A stretch of DNA of 64,000 nt from Zoogloeaceae bacterium (GTDB taxonomy: Bacteria; Pseudomonadota; Gammaproteobacteria; Burkholderiales; Rhodocyclaceae), in the NCBI GenBank assembly GCA_024235675.1, contig JACKLZ010000001.1, positions 248,001 through 312,000 of the forward strand. The letters run 5' to 3'. Shown here in pieces: positions 1 to 10,655 of the stretch (position 1 is its first letter; every line of letters starts with the position of its first letter). The notes under the pieces were generated by a model. That model saw only the letters and a list, made by a program, of their open reading frames with translations, was not told where the DNA came from and did not search any database. The translations under genes were made by a program, and so were the position numbers.

Positions 1-1
1 G

Positions 2-1795
2 CGCTCCTGGAAGCTCGCGCATCACTCGGTCGCGCTCCCGCTTGACGGCCCCACCCGGAATGCTCGTCTGGTGATCTTGCGCAAAGATATTGGCGATATC
101 GAACGGGTGCAGTCCGGTCTGGCGCAGGGGGACCCCGCGCGTCCGCTATTCATTCCCCGTGACGATGGCATTCCCGACGATGTGGCAACGATTGCCCGTG
201 TCTGGCATTCGGAAATTCGCCCGCTGGTTGAGCGGGTGGTTGGCGCACAAACCGATGATGCGGCCAGGCAGGCATCGGTGGCGCTGGAGGGCGCAACCCA
301 TGTCTATGTAAACAGCATCGATATCGTTGTAAAAAAAATGGAGCGCAGCTTTACCGCCCACACCAATGTGCTGCGCAGCTATCAGGTCCTGCTGGTGGCG
401 TTGGCGGTGATCGGTACGGTGGTGCTGATGCGTTTCTTCTTTGTTGCCGTGATCCGGCCGCTCGATACCCTGCAAAGCGGCATGCAACAGATGGAGCGCG
501 AAGAATTCAGTGCCCGTGTGCCCGTACTGACCCATGATGAATTCGGCGAGTTGTCACGCGGATTCAACCGTATGGCCGGCCACCTCGAAGGGCTGTATGG
601 CACGCTCGAAGAGCGGGTGGCCGACAAGACCCGGTCCTTGGCCGAGAAGAATCGCGAGCTGTCCATTCTCTACAACATCGCCCGCTTGCTGCGGCGGCCG
701 ATGAGCATCGAAGAGCTGTCGCGCAGTTTTCTTGAAGAGGTTCGCCATACTTTCGCGGCCGATGCTGCCTCGGTGCGGCTCTTTGATGCCGAGGCCGACA
801 ATCTCTACATCACCACACATCAGGGCCTGGCCACCGAATTCATCGATGAAGAGGCCATCCTCGATTGCGGCAACTGTCTTTGCGGGCAAGCGGTGCTGGG
901 CGATATTCCGATCGTGAGCAGTACCGCCTATCCGGACAGCGCACGCACCAAAGACACGTGCATGCGCGCGGGTTTCGAGACCGTGAGCGCCGTGCCCGTC
1001 AATCATAACAACCGGGCGTTGGGCATTTTCAATCTGTATTTTCGGCGTAAGGTAGTGGTGTCGGACGGTGACCGCGAGGTGCTGCAAAGCCTTGGTCAGC
1101 ATTTGGGCATGGCGATTGACAACGTTCGGCTGCAGTCGCGCGAGAAGGAAATGGCTGTCTCCGAAGAGCGCAACCTCATCGCCCGTGAACTGCACGATTC
1201 AATTGCCCAGGGCCTGGCGTTCCTGAATCTTCAGGTGCAGATGCTCGACGATGCCCTGGCGCATGACCGCAAGGAAGACACTGGCGAAATGCTCGAATTG
1301 ATCCGTCAGGGCATTCAGGAGAGCTACGCGGATGTGCGCGAGCTATTGCAGCATTTCCGTGCGCGCGTGCCGCCGCAGGATCTGGCCGCCGCGCTGCGCC
1401 AAGCGATCGAGCGCTTTTCTGAACAAAGCGGCGTCTCTGGCGAGTTGCGGGTGCATGGTGCGAGTCCACCGACCGTGGCAGAGGTCGATATCCAGGTGCT
1501 GTACATTGCCCAGGAGGCCTTGTCGAATGTGCGAAAACACGCGCAGGCCAAGCATGTCACCGTTGATCTGTGGCGTGATGCGGAGGGCGTCCGACTTGAA
1601 ATCCGCGATGACGGGGTGGGCTTCGACAAGGTGGCGGCCGACGCACCCGGGCAGGGCGAGCATGTGGGTTTGCACATCATGGGTGAGCGCGCGGCGCGTA
1701 TTGGCGGCGCACTCGACATTCAGTCGCAAAAGGGCGGCGGTACTTTGGTGAGTCTGATGTTGACAGCAACCGAGCAGGAGGCGACACAGGCATGA
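2..1795 (+). CDS. narX: NarX-type nitrate/nitrite sensor histidine kinase (5' partial)
   Basis: Membrane sensor kinase, probably for nitrate/nitrite, phosphorylating the NarL-type regulator that follows. The frame is open to the left edge, so the first membrane segment and part of the periplasmic sensor are missing; a GTG at 71 is only an internal candidate. Numbering from that GTG: a transmembrane helix at about 106-128, a HAMP linker to about 180, a GAF-like signalling module at about 215-355 with a Cys cluster (C266, C269, C271) like that of the NarX central region, a HisKA_3 box with H375 in RELHDSIAQG, and a HATPase_c domain from about 475 with DDGVGFD. The stop overlaps the next start (ATGA), so the pair is translationally coupled. 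The HPK7-type kinase class is clear; the nitrate ligand is inferred from the NarX-like architecture and is not proven, because the ligand-binding P-box is outside the window. Confidence 0.88.
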   Translation, partial: RSWKLAHHSVALPLDGPTRNARLVILRKDIGDIERVQSGLAQGDPARPLFIPRDDGIPDDVATIARVWHSEIRPLVERVVGAQTDDAARQASVALEGATHVYVNSIDIVVKKMERSFTAHTNVLRSYQVLLVALAVIGTVVLMRFFFVAVIRPLDTLQSGMQQMEREEFSARVPVLTHDEFGELSRGFNRMAGHLEGLYGTLEERVADKTRSLAEKNRELSILYNIARLLRRPMSIEELSRSFLEEVRHTFAADAASVRLFDAEADNLYITTHQGLATEFIDEEAILDCGNCLCGQAVLGDIPIVSSTAYPDSARTKDTCMRAGFETVSAVPVNHNNRALGIFNLYFRRKVVVSDGDREVLQSLGQHLGMAIDNVRLQSREKEMAVSEERNLIARELHDSIAQGLAFLNLQVQMLDDALAHDRKEDTGEMLELIRQGIQESYADVRELLQHFRARVPPQDLAAALRQAIERFSEQSGVSGELRVHGASPPTVAEVDIQVLYIAQEALSNVRKHAQAKHVTVDLWRDAEGVRLEIRDDGVGFDKVAADAPGQGEHVGLHIMGERAARIGGALDIQSQKGGGTLVSLMLTATEQEATQA

Positions 1796-2460
1796 CTGAA
1801 CGGATTCGCGTATTGCTGGTTGATGATCACGGGTTGTTTCGCAGCGGCATCAAGTCCTTGCTCAAGCGCAGTGATGAGTTTGAAGTGGTTGGCGAGGCGG
1901 CCGACGGGCTCGAAGGCGCCAAGCGCGCCAAGCAGCTGGCGCCTGATGTGGTGCTGCTGGATCTGCACATGCCCGGTGTCGGGGGGCAGGATGCGCTCAA
2001 GCTGATCCTCGAAGATGTGCCGAACACGCATGTACTGATGCTGACGGTGTCGGAAGACTCTGAGGATTTGCTCACCACCTTGCGAAGTGGTGCCACGGGG
2101 TATCTGCTCAAGAATATCGAGGCCGAAACCCTGATCGACGCCATCCGCATGGCGTCGCGCGGCGAACCGGTGATCTCGCCCCTCATGATGGGCAAGCTGC
2201 TGGCCAATCGCACCCCTGGCGGGGCCAGCGCCAGCAGCCCGACGGTGGCAGACACCGAACTCGACAAGCTCACCCCGCGTGAGCGCGAGATCCTCGGCTG
2301 CATTGCCAAGGGCCAGAGCAACAAGCAGATTGCGCGCAACCTTGAGGTGGCCGAGAGCACGGTCAAGATTCATGTGCAGAGCGTTCTCAAGAAGCTCCAT
2401 CTGAGCAGCCGGGTGCAAGCGGCGGTATTCGCCGTCGAACGCGGTTTTGCGGCTCAGTGA
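1792..2460 (+). CDS. narL: NarL/FixJ-family response regulator
   Basis: DNA-binding response regulator of 222 residues, partner of the kinase just upstream. The receiver domain covers about residues 5-120 with the acidic pair D11/D12, phospho-acceptor D57 in LLDLHMPG and the conserved Lys in YLLKN. A LuxR-type helix-turn-helix lies at about 158-216 (LTPREREILGCIAKGQSNK). The length and LTPRER motif are typical of NarL. It begins inside the kinase stop codon and its own stop overlaps the GTG of the DGC-domain gene, so three genes are coupled. It would be expected to control anaerobic nitrate respiration or denitrification genes, none of which are in the window, so the regulon is inferred. Confidence 0.92.
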   Translation: MTERIRVLLVDDHGLFRSGIKSLLKRSDEFEVVGEAADGLEGAKRAKQLAPDVVLLDLHMPGVGGQDALKLILEDVPNTHVLMLTVSEDSEDLLTTLRSGATGYLLKNIEAETLIDAIRMASRGEPVISPLMMGKLLANRTPGGASASSPTVADTELDKLTPREREILGCIAKGQSNKQIARNLEVAESTVKIHVQSVLKKLHLSSRVQAAVFAVERGFAAQ

Positions 2461-2834
2461 GCGCAAAGCCGATCGTCTACTCCTGCTCGGGGTGCTCCAG
2501 TGCTGCGCAACTGGCCAACCATTTCGCGCTTCGTCTGGATCGGGAGGGGCGGGCGGACATGTCCTGCATCGCCGGCATTGGCGGGCATGTTGCGCCGCTG
2601 GTGCGACTGGCACGTTCAGGTCGCCCCTTGGTTGCGCTCGATGGCTGCGTGCTGGCCTGTGTGCGTGAAACGCTCTCCCAGCATGATCTGGTGCCGACGG
2701 TCCATATCCGCCTGGACGAATTCGGTGTCAAGAAACTCAAGAAAGCCGATTTCGACGCGGCTCAGGCGCGCGCGCTGTACCCCCGACTGCTCGAACGACT
2801 CGCCGCCGTTGTCCGGCCAGCCGCTCCCGGCTGA
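2457..2834 (+). CDS. DGC-domain putative zinc-binding protein
   Basis: Small Cys-rich protein of 125 residues. It starts at a GTG that overlaps the narL stop (GTGA), which makes translational coupling to the nitrate-sensing pair likely. Visible metal-site candidates are C10 and C13 in YSCSGC, C37, and the ALDGCVLACV motif with C64 and C68, which gives the DGC family its name. No signal peptide or membrane helix is seen, so it should be cytoplasmic. The DGC family is annotated as zinc-binding of unknown function and is often found near redox or nitrogen-metabolism genes. A role as an accessory factor to nitrate signalling or as a metal/redox sensor is only a guess from position. Confidence 0.82.
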   Translation: MSAKPIVYSCSGCSSAAQLANHFALRLDREGRADMSCIAGIGGHVAPLVRLARSGRPLVALDGCVLACVRETLSQHDLVPTVHIRLDEFGVKKLKKADFDAAQARALYPRLLERLAAVVRPAAPG

Positions 2835-3163
2835 AGTCGGAGGCGGCTGGCGTCCAATACGGATGCGCCGCAATTCACCCTGATCACCCCGTGTTTGCGC
2901 TTCTGAGGTGCGCACTCGCTGGCGCCCGCCACCCGATGAGCAATCGCCTGATCGACGCCGGGCAGCTTGAAAACGCTGGCGTGTGAGTCCTCGCCTTTGG
3001 CCAGTCGCATGTGTTTGAAGGGGCTCACCGGCACGCCGCCTGGGCGCAAGTATGCCCGGAGCCCAAACAGGGCGATGCCGAGGCACGGCGTTTTGCCTGT
3101 GCCCGGCGGGCACGTTTTCGCGTAATCTCGGTCCGACCTGAAGGACACGCGCGGGAGCATGGC
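2835..3163 (+). other. Non-coding gap upstream of the lysine-catabolic pair
   Basis: About 330 bases between the DGC-domain gene and the saccharopine-dehydrogenase-like gene. I see no convincing gene. The plus-strand frame of the next gene stays open back to 3011 but contains no family-like sequence before residue 1 at 3164. A minus-strand open frame crosses the gap but continues through the next gene and lacks a ribosome-binding site. The promoter of the following pair should lie here; no clear -35/-10 was recognised. Confidence 0.5.
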
Positions 3164-4285
3164 ATGCGACAGGTGACCATCGTGGGAGCGGGCAAGATCG
3201 GCGAGGTGATTGCCGATCTGTTGGTGACCTCTGGCGACTACGCGGTGGCGGTGATTGACCGCGACGCGAAGGCCGTGGCGCGGCTCGCGCACGCCTTGCC
3301 CGCGGCCACTGTGCGCCAGATCGACGTGTGCGACGCCGCTCAGCTTGCCGCTGTGCTCGCTGGCCAGGATGCGTTGGTCAATGCCTGCCCCTTCGATCTG
3401 AGCGAGGCACTGGCAAAGGCCGCGGTGGCGGCCAGGGTGCACTATTTTGATCTCACGGAAGATGTCGGCAGCGCACGCGCGATTCGCGAACTGGCCAATG
3501 TTGCCGAGACCGCGCTGGTGCCGCAATGCGGCCTGGCACCGGGCTTCATTTCCATCGCGGCTTATGATCTGGCCAAGCGCTTTGAGCAACTGCACGATGT
3601 CCATATGCGGGTCGGCGCGCTGCCCAAGTTCCCGTCCAACGGCCTCAAGTACAACCTGACCTGGAGTACCGACGGGCTCATCAACGAATATCTCAATCCC
3701 TGTGAGGCGATTGTCGGCGGTGTGCTCAAGGAGATGCCGGCGCTCGAAGAGCTGGAGCATTTCTCGCTCGACGGGGACGACTACGAAGCCTTCAACACCT
3801 CCGGCGGCCTCGGCACGCTGTGCGATACGCTCAAGGGGCGGGTGCGCAATCTCAACTACCGCACCGTGCGCTACCCGGGCCATCGCGATGTGATGAAACT
3901 GCTGCTGCACGATCTGCGCCTCGGCGAGCGGCGCGCGCTGCTCAAGGAAATACTGGAGTCATCAATCCCGGTCACCATGCAGGACGTGGTGCTGGTGTTC
4001 GTCAGTGTGAGCGGCATGCGCGACGGTCTGCTGATGCAGGAAACCTTTGCCCGCAAGATCTACAGCCGCGCGCTCGGGGGGCGGATGCGCAGCGCGATCC
4101 AGGTCACCACGGCCAGCGCGATCTGCGCGGCGCTGGATTTGTTGATGGACGGCGGCTTGCCGCAGCAGGGCTTTGTCCGGCAGGAAGATATTTGCCTGGA
4201 CGATTTTCTCGCCAATCGTTTTGGTCGCCATTACGTGACCGATGGTGAAGAGCCGCAGACCGCCTCCAGCGGCGGTGTTCGGTGA
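3164..4285 (+). CDS. Saccharopine dehydrogenase / lysine 6-dehydrogenase family protein
   Basis: NAD(P)-dependent oxidoreductase of 373 residues. The Rossmann fold is at the N-terminus (VTIVGAGKIGEV, GxGxxG at residues 7-12), followed by GLAPGF, NLTWSTDGLINEY and RTVRYPGH blocks typical of saccharopine dehydrogenase and lysine 6-dehydrogenase. The ATG at 3164 was chosen because homology starts at once there and GGGAG lies about 7 bases upstream; the longer open frame back to 3011 looks non-coding. The aldehyde dehydrogenase that follows by 19 bases would oxidise its expected product, aminoadipate semialdehyde, so the pair probably degrades lysine. No lysine-ketoglutarate reductase is visible, which favours direct lysine 6-dehydrogenase activity over saccharopine cleavage, but sequence alone cannot separate them. 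Confidence 0.85.
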   Translation: MRQVTIVGAGKIGEVIADLLVTSGDYAVAVIDRDAKAVARLAHALPAATVRQIDVCDAAQLAAVLAGQDALVNACPFDLSEALAKAAVAARVHYFDLTEDVGSARAIRELANVAETALVPQCGLAPGFISIAAYDLAKRFEQLHDVHMRVGALPKFPSNGLKYNLTWSTDGLINEYLNPCEAIVGGVLKEMPALEELEHFSLDGDDYEAFNTSGGLGTLCDTLKGRVRNLNYRTVRYPGHRDVMKLLLHDLRLGERRALLKEILESSIPVTMQDVVLVFVSVSGMRDGLLMQETFARKIYSRALGGRMRSAIQVTTASAICAALDLLMDGGLPQQGFVRQEDICLDDFLANRFGRHYVTDGEEPQTASSGGVR

Positions 4286-4304
4286 CAACCCGAGGAGACG
4301 ACGG

Positions 4305-5801
<1,497 letters not shown>

Positions 5802-5903
5802 TGCCGGGGCGGTTCCGGTTTGCGCCCGGCGCGAGCGCGATCTGAAAGACTATTTCGTGAATGGCATCGGCAGCGGAGATGTTTTGGCGGGCGATGCTCT
5901 GTG

Positions 5904-7796
5904 CTACCGGTTCGCAGGCGAGGTTGAGATCATTTGGGCGAAGGCGTCAGCGGGGACGGGGCGGCTGAACAGAAAGCCTTGAAAAGCGTCGCACCGGTGT
6001 TCTTTGAGGAAGGCCAGCTGTCCCTTTGTTTCGACCCCCTCTGCGACCACGCTCATGTTCAGGCTGCCCGCCAGTGCGAGGATGGCGCGCACGATGGCGG
6101 CGCTTTCGGGGCGGGTTTCGACATGGGTGAGAAAACTGCGGTCGATCTTGAGTTCGTCGATCGGCAATGCGCTCAAGTAGGACAGCGACGAATAGCCGGT
6201 GCCGAAGTCGTCGACCGAAAGCTGTACTCCGAGTGTGCGCAACTTATCGAGCATGCTTGCGATTTTCTGCGGCTCGGTCATTAGCAATGATTCGGTCAAT
6301 TCAAGTTTCAGATGCCGTGCCTCGACTCCGTAACGCGTGAGCGCACCGCGCACGCCGTCTACAAACGCGCCATGCCGGAACTGCTGTACCGACACGTTTA
6401 CGGCGAGCTGGCCGGGGGTGAGGCCCTGGCGCTGCCAGGCGCTGTGCTGGCGGCAGGCTTCGTCGATGACCCGCTGGCCGATCTCCATGATGAGTCCGGT
6501 TTCTTCTGCTACCGAAATGAACTCCAGCGGTGATACTTGTCCGCGCTCGGGGTGTTGCCAGCGCAGAAGGCATTCGGCCCCGACGAGTGATCCGGTATCC
6601 ACGGTGTACTTGGGCTGATAGTAGAGCACCAGTTCGTTTCTATCGAGCGCCCGGCGCAACTCCGCTTCCATGTTGAGGCGTGAGGAGGTCCGCGCGTTGA
6701 GCTCTTTTGAATAGAACTGAAAGGCGCCGTGAGGGTTGCTCTGCGTGGTCTGCAAAGCGCGTACGGCAATGGCGGCGCTGTGCTGCACCGAATCGATGTC
6801 GGCACCGTCTTCAGGGAAGGTCGCGATGCCAATGCTGATCGCGATAAAAATTTCCTGCTTTTCGATAACCAAGGGCTCGGCCGTGGCGAGGAGCAGTCGG
6901 CGCGCAACCCGCGCGATGCTCCCGGCGTTGAGATGGCCGAGCAGCAAAAGGGTAAATTCGTCGCCGCCCCAGCGCGCCAGCCCGGCGCTGGCTTCTGTTT
7001 CGCTCAGGGTGGCGAGCAGGTCGCTGTCACGGCAGGCATCGTCGAGTCGTTTGGCGACGCCTTGCAGGAGTTCATCGGCGCGGCTTGGCCCCAGTGCTTC
7101 CTTGATCTCGCGGAAGCGGTCAATATCGATTTGCAGCAAGGCGCCGGTCTGCTGGTAGCGTTGGGCATGTTTCATGGCCCAGTCGAGGCGGTCGATCAGC
7201 ATGCGGCGGTTGGGCAGGCCGGTCAGCACGTCGATGTAGGTGAGGCGATCCTGATAGGCTTTGGCCGCCAATGTATTGCGGACGCGCAGCACGAGCTCGC
7301 TTTCGTCCACGGGTTTGGCCAGAAAGTCGGTCGCGCCCATTTCCAGGGCTTTGAGTTTCGTCGGGGCATCGGACGACGAGGTCAGCACCACGACCGGCAG
7401 ATGTTGGAAGCGTTCGTGTGCGCGCAGCTGTTCGAGGATCTCGAAGCCACTCACATGGGGCATCAACAAATCGAGCAGGATGATGTCGGGGCGTTCACGC
7501 TCGACGGTTTCCATGGCCTCGCGCGAGTCGCTCACCAGCACGAAGTGGGTGTATCCGGCGTCTTCGAGAAACATCTGGATGATCTCGAGCGTGATTGGCT
7601 CGTCATCGACCATCATGATCGTGGCGCGCTTCATGGCGTTCCACGACCGGTCGGTATGTCCGGCGGCCGGGTTCTCAGTGCTTGCGTTGGGGGCGTCTTG
7701 TGTTGTCATTGTTTTTCGCAGTGGCGTGCGCATGCCGGTATCCCAGTCAGATAACGACCAGATCGAGGGGAAGTTAAGCGATGCGCGTGGTGACAT
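5904..7796 (-). CDS. REC-GGDEF-EAL response regulator
   Basis: Cytoplasmic two-component output protein for cyclic-di-GMP turnover, 630 residues from the first start. A receiver domain at about 58-175 has D109 as phospho-acceptor (IILLDLLMP) and K161. A diguanylate cyclase domain at about 185-345 has an intact GGDEF at 277-281. A phosphodiesterase domain at about 365-625 reads ECL at 408-410 instead of EAL but keeps the metal-ligand Glu, DDFGTGYSS, ELTES and EGVE, so it may still be active. It is the last gene of the minus-strand cluster and starts 9 bases after the hybrid-kinase stop; that kinase is the obvious phosphate donor. The true start is uncertain: ATG at 7733 has a better upstream GGGAT than ATG at 7796, and the first about 54 residues are low in family similarity. 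Confidence 0.92.
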   Translation of the reverse strand: MSPRASLNFPSIWSLSDWDTGMRTPLRKTMTTQDAPNASTENPAAGHTDRSWNAMKRATIMMVDDEPITLEIIQMFLEDAGYTHFVLVSDSREAMETVERERPDIILLDLLMPHVSGFEILEQLRAHERFQHLPVVVLTSSSDAPTKLKALEMGATDFLAKPVDESELVLRVRNTLAAKAYQDRLTYIDVLTGLPNRRMLIDRLDWAMKHAQRYQQTGALLQIDIDRFREIKEALGPSRADELLQGVAKRLDDACRDSDLLATLSETEASAGLARWGGDEFTLLLLGHLNAGSIARVARRLLLATAEPLVIEKQEIFIAISIGIATFPEDGADIDSVQHSAAIAVRALQTTQSNPHGAFQFYSKELNARTSSRLNMEAELRRALDRNELVLYYQPKYTVDTGSLVGAECLLRWQHPERGQVSPLEFISVAEETGLIMEIGQRVIDEACRQHSAWQRQGLTPGQLAVNVSVQQFRHGAFVDGVRGALTRYGVEARHLKLELTESLLMTEPQKIASMLDKLRTLGVQLSVDDFGTGYSSLSYLSALPIDELKIDRSFLTHVETRPESAAIVRAILALAGSLNMSVVAEGVETKGQLAFLKEHRCDAFQGFLFSRPVPADAFAQMISTSPANR

Positions 7797-7805
7797 GGCG
7801 TTCTG

Positions 7806-10655
7806 CTAGGTGTTGGTGTCAATCGTTGAATTCGGGGCGGTCATTCGCGCCGTCAGCGCGCTGATCTGATCGATCCATTGCTGGCAGGCCGCGGCGTCGG
7901 CAGCTTTGGCTGCGGCTTCGAGTTCGGCGGCCGGATCGGTAAATGCATCAAAACCGACGGTGCCGGCGGCTCCCTTTAGCCAGTGCGCGAGCCCGGCCAG
8001 TTCGGTGAAGTCTGCGGCGTGGTGTGCGGCTTCGATCCGTGGGCCTTGCTCGTGCATCCGTTGAATGAACTTGCCGATCACCGGGTGCAGGCGCGGGTTG
8101 GCTTCGAGACGTGAACGAACCGGGCCGGTCACTTTCAAGGGTGCGCAGGGCTTTGTCTCGCGGTGCGTGACGATGTGCTCTTTGCCTGGCTCTGCAATGC
8201 GTTCGGCGATGTCGCGCAGGGTGTCGACCCACTGCGCGGTCAGGACGGCATCGTTGGCCTGGGCGGCGGTTTCGAGTTCGGCGGCCGGTTCGGTGAAGGC
8301 GTCAAAGCCGACCGTGCCGCCGGCGCCTTTGAGCCAGTGCGCCAGTTCGATCAATGTGCTGAAATCGTGCGCGGTCTGGGCGGCTTCGATGGCGCGCATC
8401 TGTTCGCGCATGCGCAGGACAAACTTGCTGATGACCGGGTGCATGCGTGTTTTGGTGGCGAGCCGGGACGGGATCGGACTGCGATCCGGCACACTCTGGC
8501 TGGCCACGTTTTGTGCGGTGGCCGCTGCCGGGCTTGCGCCTTCCCGGTGGCCGCCGACGATGTGCGCCACAGTGGCAAGCAAGGCATCGATGTCGACCGG
8601 TTTGGTCAGATAGGCGGTACACCCGGCGGCGATGACCTCCTGTTCGTAGCCGTGCATGGCGTTGGCCGTGAGCGCCACGATGGGGGTGGTCAGCCCCGCT
8701 TGGCGCAGGGTACGCGTTGCCGCGAATCCGTCCATGACCGGCATTTGCATGTCCATCAGGATCAGGTCGTAGGCCTTGGCCCGGGCCATGTCGACGGCGA
8801 TCTGGCCGTTTTCGGCTTCGTCGAGTGCGAGGCCGAACTCGCCCAGCACCGTGGCCACCAGTTCGCGGTTCTCGGCGCCATCATCCACGACAAGGATGCG
8901 GGCGTTCTGCGGCAGGACCCAGCGGGCCGTTTCGATGTCGGCGCTGACCGCGACGGCGGCTTGCAAGCTGGTATTGTCGAGCAGGCGCACGCCTTCGAGC
9001 GAACCGGTGCTGAGGGCAATCGAGAAGGTGCTGCCTTCGCCGGGCACGCTGGTGGCGGTGACATCACCGCCCATCGCGCGCGCCAGCCGCCGGCTGATTG
9101 CCAGCCCCAGTCCGGTGCCACCGAAGCGCCGATTGACGCTGCTGTCGGCCTGCACAAAGGGGTCGAACACATGCTCGACCTTGTCCGGGGCGATGCCGAT
9201 GCCGGTGTCGCGGACATCGATACGCAAGGTGGCGGGCTCTGGTCGGGTGTCCAGCGCCAGGGTGACGGTGACGCCGCCGTGTTCGGTGAACTTGAGCGCG
9301 TTGCCGATCAGGTTGGTCAGAATCTGCCGCAGGCGTGCCGGGTCGGACTGGATGGTCTCGGGAATTCGCCCGTCGACCACCAGGTCGAGTCGAAGATTCT
9401 TTTCTTTCGCGCGCACACCGATCGCCTGGATGACCTGATGGGCGAGTGAATAGGGCTGGCAATCGATGGTCTCGACTTCCATGCGGCCGGCTTCGACCTT
9501 GGACAGGTCGAGAATGTCATTGATCAGCGCCAGCAGGTGGGTGCCGCTGGAATGGATGGTGGCCAGATGCCGGGCGGCGTCAGCGCCATCGCGCGAGTAG
9601 CCGCGTCGCAGGATCTCGGTAAAGCCGAGAATGGCGTTCATCGGGGTGCGGATCTCATGACTCATGTTGGCCAGGAAGTCGCTCTTGGCCCGGTTGGCCG
9701 TGTCGGCGGCGTCCTTGGCCTTTTCAAGCTCGATACTGTTTTGCTCGATGCTGGTGATGTCGTCCAGGCTGACGAGCACGCCGCCGGGCTGGCGACCACC
9801 GGTGAGAATGGGCGCGCAGTTGATCTGGAAGGTATGCAGATTGCCGTCGGGCGCGCGCAGGTGGACGGTGTTGTTGGTGTGCACCTCGCCGTCGCGCAGG
9901 GCGTGCGCCCAGGGGGCCGCACTTAGATCGAAGTCACCGCCTTGAGGATCGGTCCAGGATAGTTTTTTTGCATTCATGCCGATCAGCTCAGTCGCCGGTT
10001 GCCCGGTGAATTCGGCGAAAGCCCGGTTCGCCAGGACCACGGTCTGTCGGCGATCGAGGACCAGCAAACCTTCGGTGAGCGTGTCGAGGGCGCTGCGCAC
10101 CCGATCGGGCACGGCGCCAGAGGGGTCGAGATGGCGCAGCACTTTGCCCAGGTAGAAATAGAACACCAACAGAGCGGAGAGAAAAACGAACCCGACCATT
10201 TTGACCCAGGGATTGAAGATCCAGGCCGTAACGCCTTCCGGGGTGATCGGGCGAAAGCGCAGTTCGAGCCAACCCCAGCGCGTCTTGCCGGCGAGCAGCG
10301 GCACATGAAGCTGTGTTTCAGTCGACAAGTCGTTCGGCGCCAGCGTCCAGTTGACCGCATGCGGGCCTGCTTGCATGACGACATCGCCGTCGTCGGTGCG
10401 TAGCGCCGCCGACAACACATCGTCATTGCGTTTGACCACTAAGCGTAGCGTCGGCGCAAGCCACTCGGGCTGGTTGCGTGCCACCATCTCGGCTGCCGAG
10501 GCCGCAATCGCTTCGGCCAGCGCAATGCGCCCGTCGCGCTCGGCTGCGTCACGGTCGGGGATCAGCCCCAGAAAGCCGGCGGCCAGCACGATGCTGATGA
10601 CCAGAAAGGCGAGGCCGATCGCGATGTGTGCCTTGGCGTCGAGCTTGAGCGTCAT
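7806..10655 (-). CDS. Hybrid sensor histidine kinase with receiver and two HPt domains
   Basis: Inner-membrane hybrid kinase of 949 residues. Two transmembrane helices (about 9-31 and 150-171) flank a short periplasmic sensor. A PAS domain spans about 185-310. HisKA has H333 in NMSHEIRTPMN, HATPase_c follows (NALKFTEHGG, DTGIGIAP, GGTGLGLAIS), and a receiver domain has D635 in LMDMQMPVMDG. The C-terminus carries two HPt-like copies with H773 and H891, both in AHWLKGA, exactly 118 residues apart and clearly similar in DNA, so a tandem duplication. The start overlaps the stop of the giant repeat protein (ATGA), and the REC-GGDEF-EAL gene follows at once, so phosphorelay to c-di-GMP output is the likely circuit. 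The ligand is unknown. Confidence 0.92.
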   Translation of the reverse strand: MTLKLDAKAHIAIGLAFLVISIVLAAGFLGLIPDRDAAERDGRIALAEAIAASAAEMVARNQPEWLAPTLRLVVKRNDDVLSAALRTDDGDVVMQAGPHAVNWTLAPNDLSTETQLHVPLLAGKTRWGWLELRFRPITPEGVTAWIFNPWVKMVGFVFLSALLVFYFYLGKVLRHLDPSGAVPDRVRSALDTLTEGLLVLDRRQTVVLANRAFAEFTGQPATELIGMNAKKLSWTDPQGGDFDLSAAPWAHALRDGEVHTNNTVHLRAPDGNLHTFQINCAPILTGGRQPGGVLVSLDDITSIEQNSIELEKAKDAADTANRAKSDFLANMSHEIRTPMNAILGFTEILRRGYSRDGADAARHLATIHSSGTHLLALINDILDLSKVEAGRMEVETIDCQPYSLAHQVIQAIGVRAKEKNLRLDLVVDGRIPETIQSDPARLRQILTNLIGNALKFTEHGGVTVTLALDTRPEPATLRIDVRDTGIGIAPDKVEHVFDPFVQADSSVNRRFGGTGLGLAISRRLARAMGGDVTATSVPGEGSTFSIALSTGSLEGVRLLDNTSLQAAVAVSADIETARWVLPQNARILVVDDGAENRELVATVLGEFGLALDEAENGQIAVDMARAKAYDLILMDMQMPVMDGFAATRTLRQAGLTTPIVALTANAMHGYEQEVIAAGCTAYLTKPVDIDALLATVAHIVGGHREGASPAAATAQNVASQSVPDRSPIPSRLATKTRMHPVISKFVLRMREQMRAIEAAQTAHDFSTLIELAHWLKGAGGTVGFDAFTEPAAELETAAQANDAVLTAQWVDTLRDIAERIAEPGKEHIVTHRETKPCAPLKVTGPVRSRLEANPRLHPVIGKFIQRMHEQGPRIEAAHHAADFTELAGLAHWLKGAAGTVGFDAFTDPAAELEAAAKAADAAACQQWIDQISALTARMTAPNSTIDTNT

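Noticed and set aside
2762..3910. Minus-strand open frame of 382 residues over the gap at 2.8-3.2 kb and the dehydrogenase gene
   Set aside because: Most of it is the antisense of a clear enzyme gene; an ATG at 3010 has no ribosome-binding site, and the remaining 82 residues match no family I recognise.
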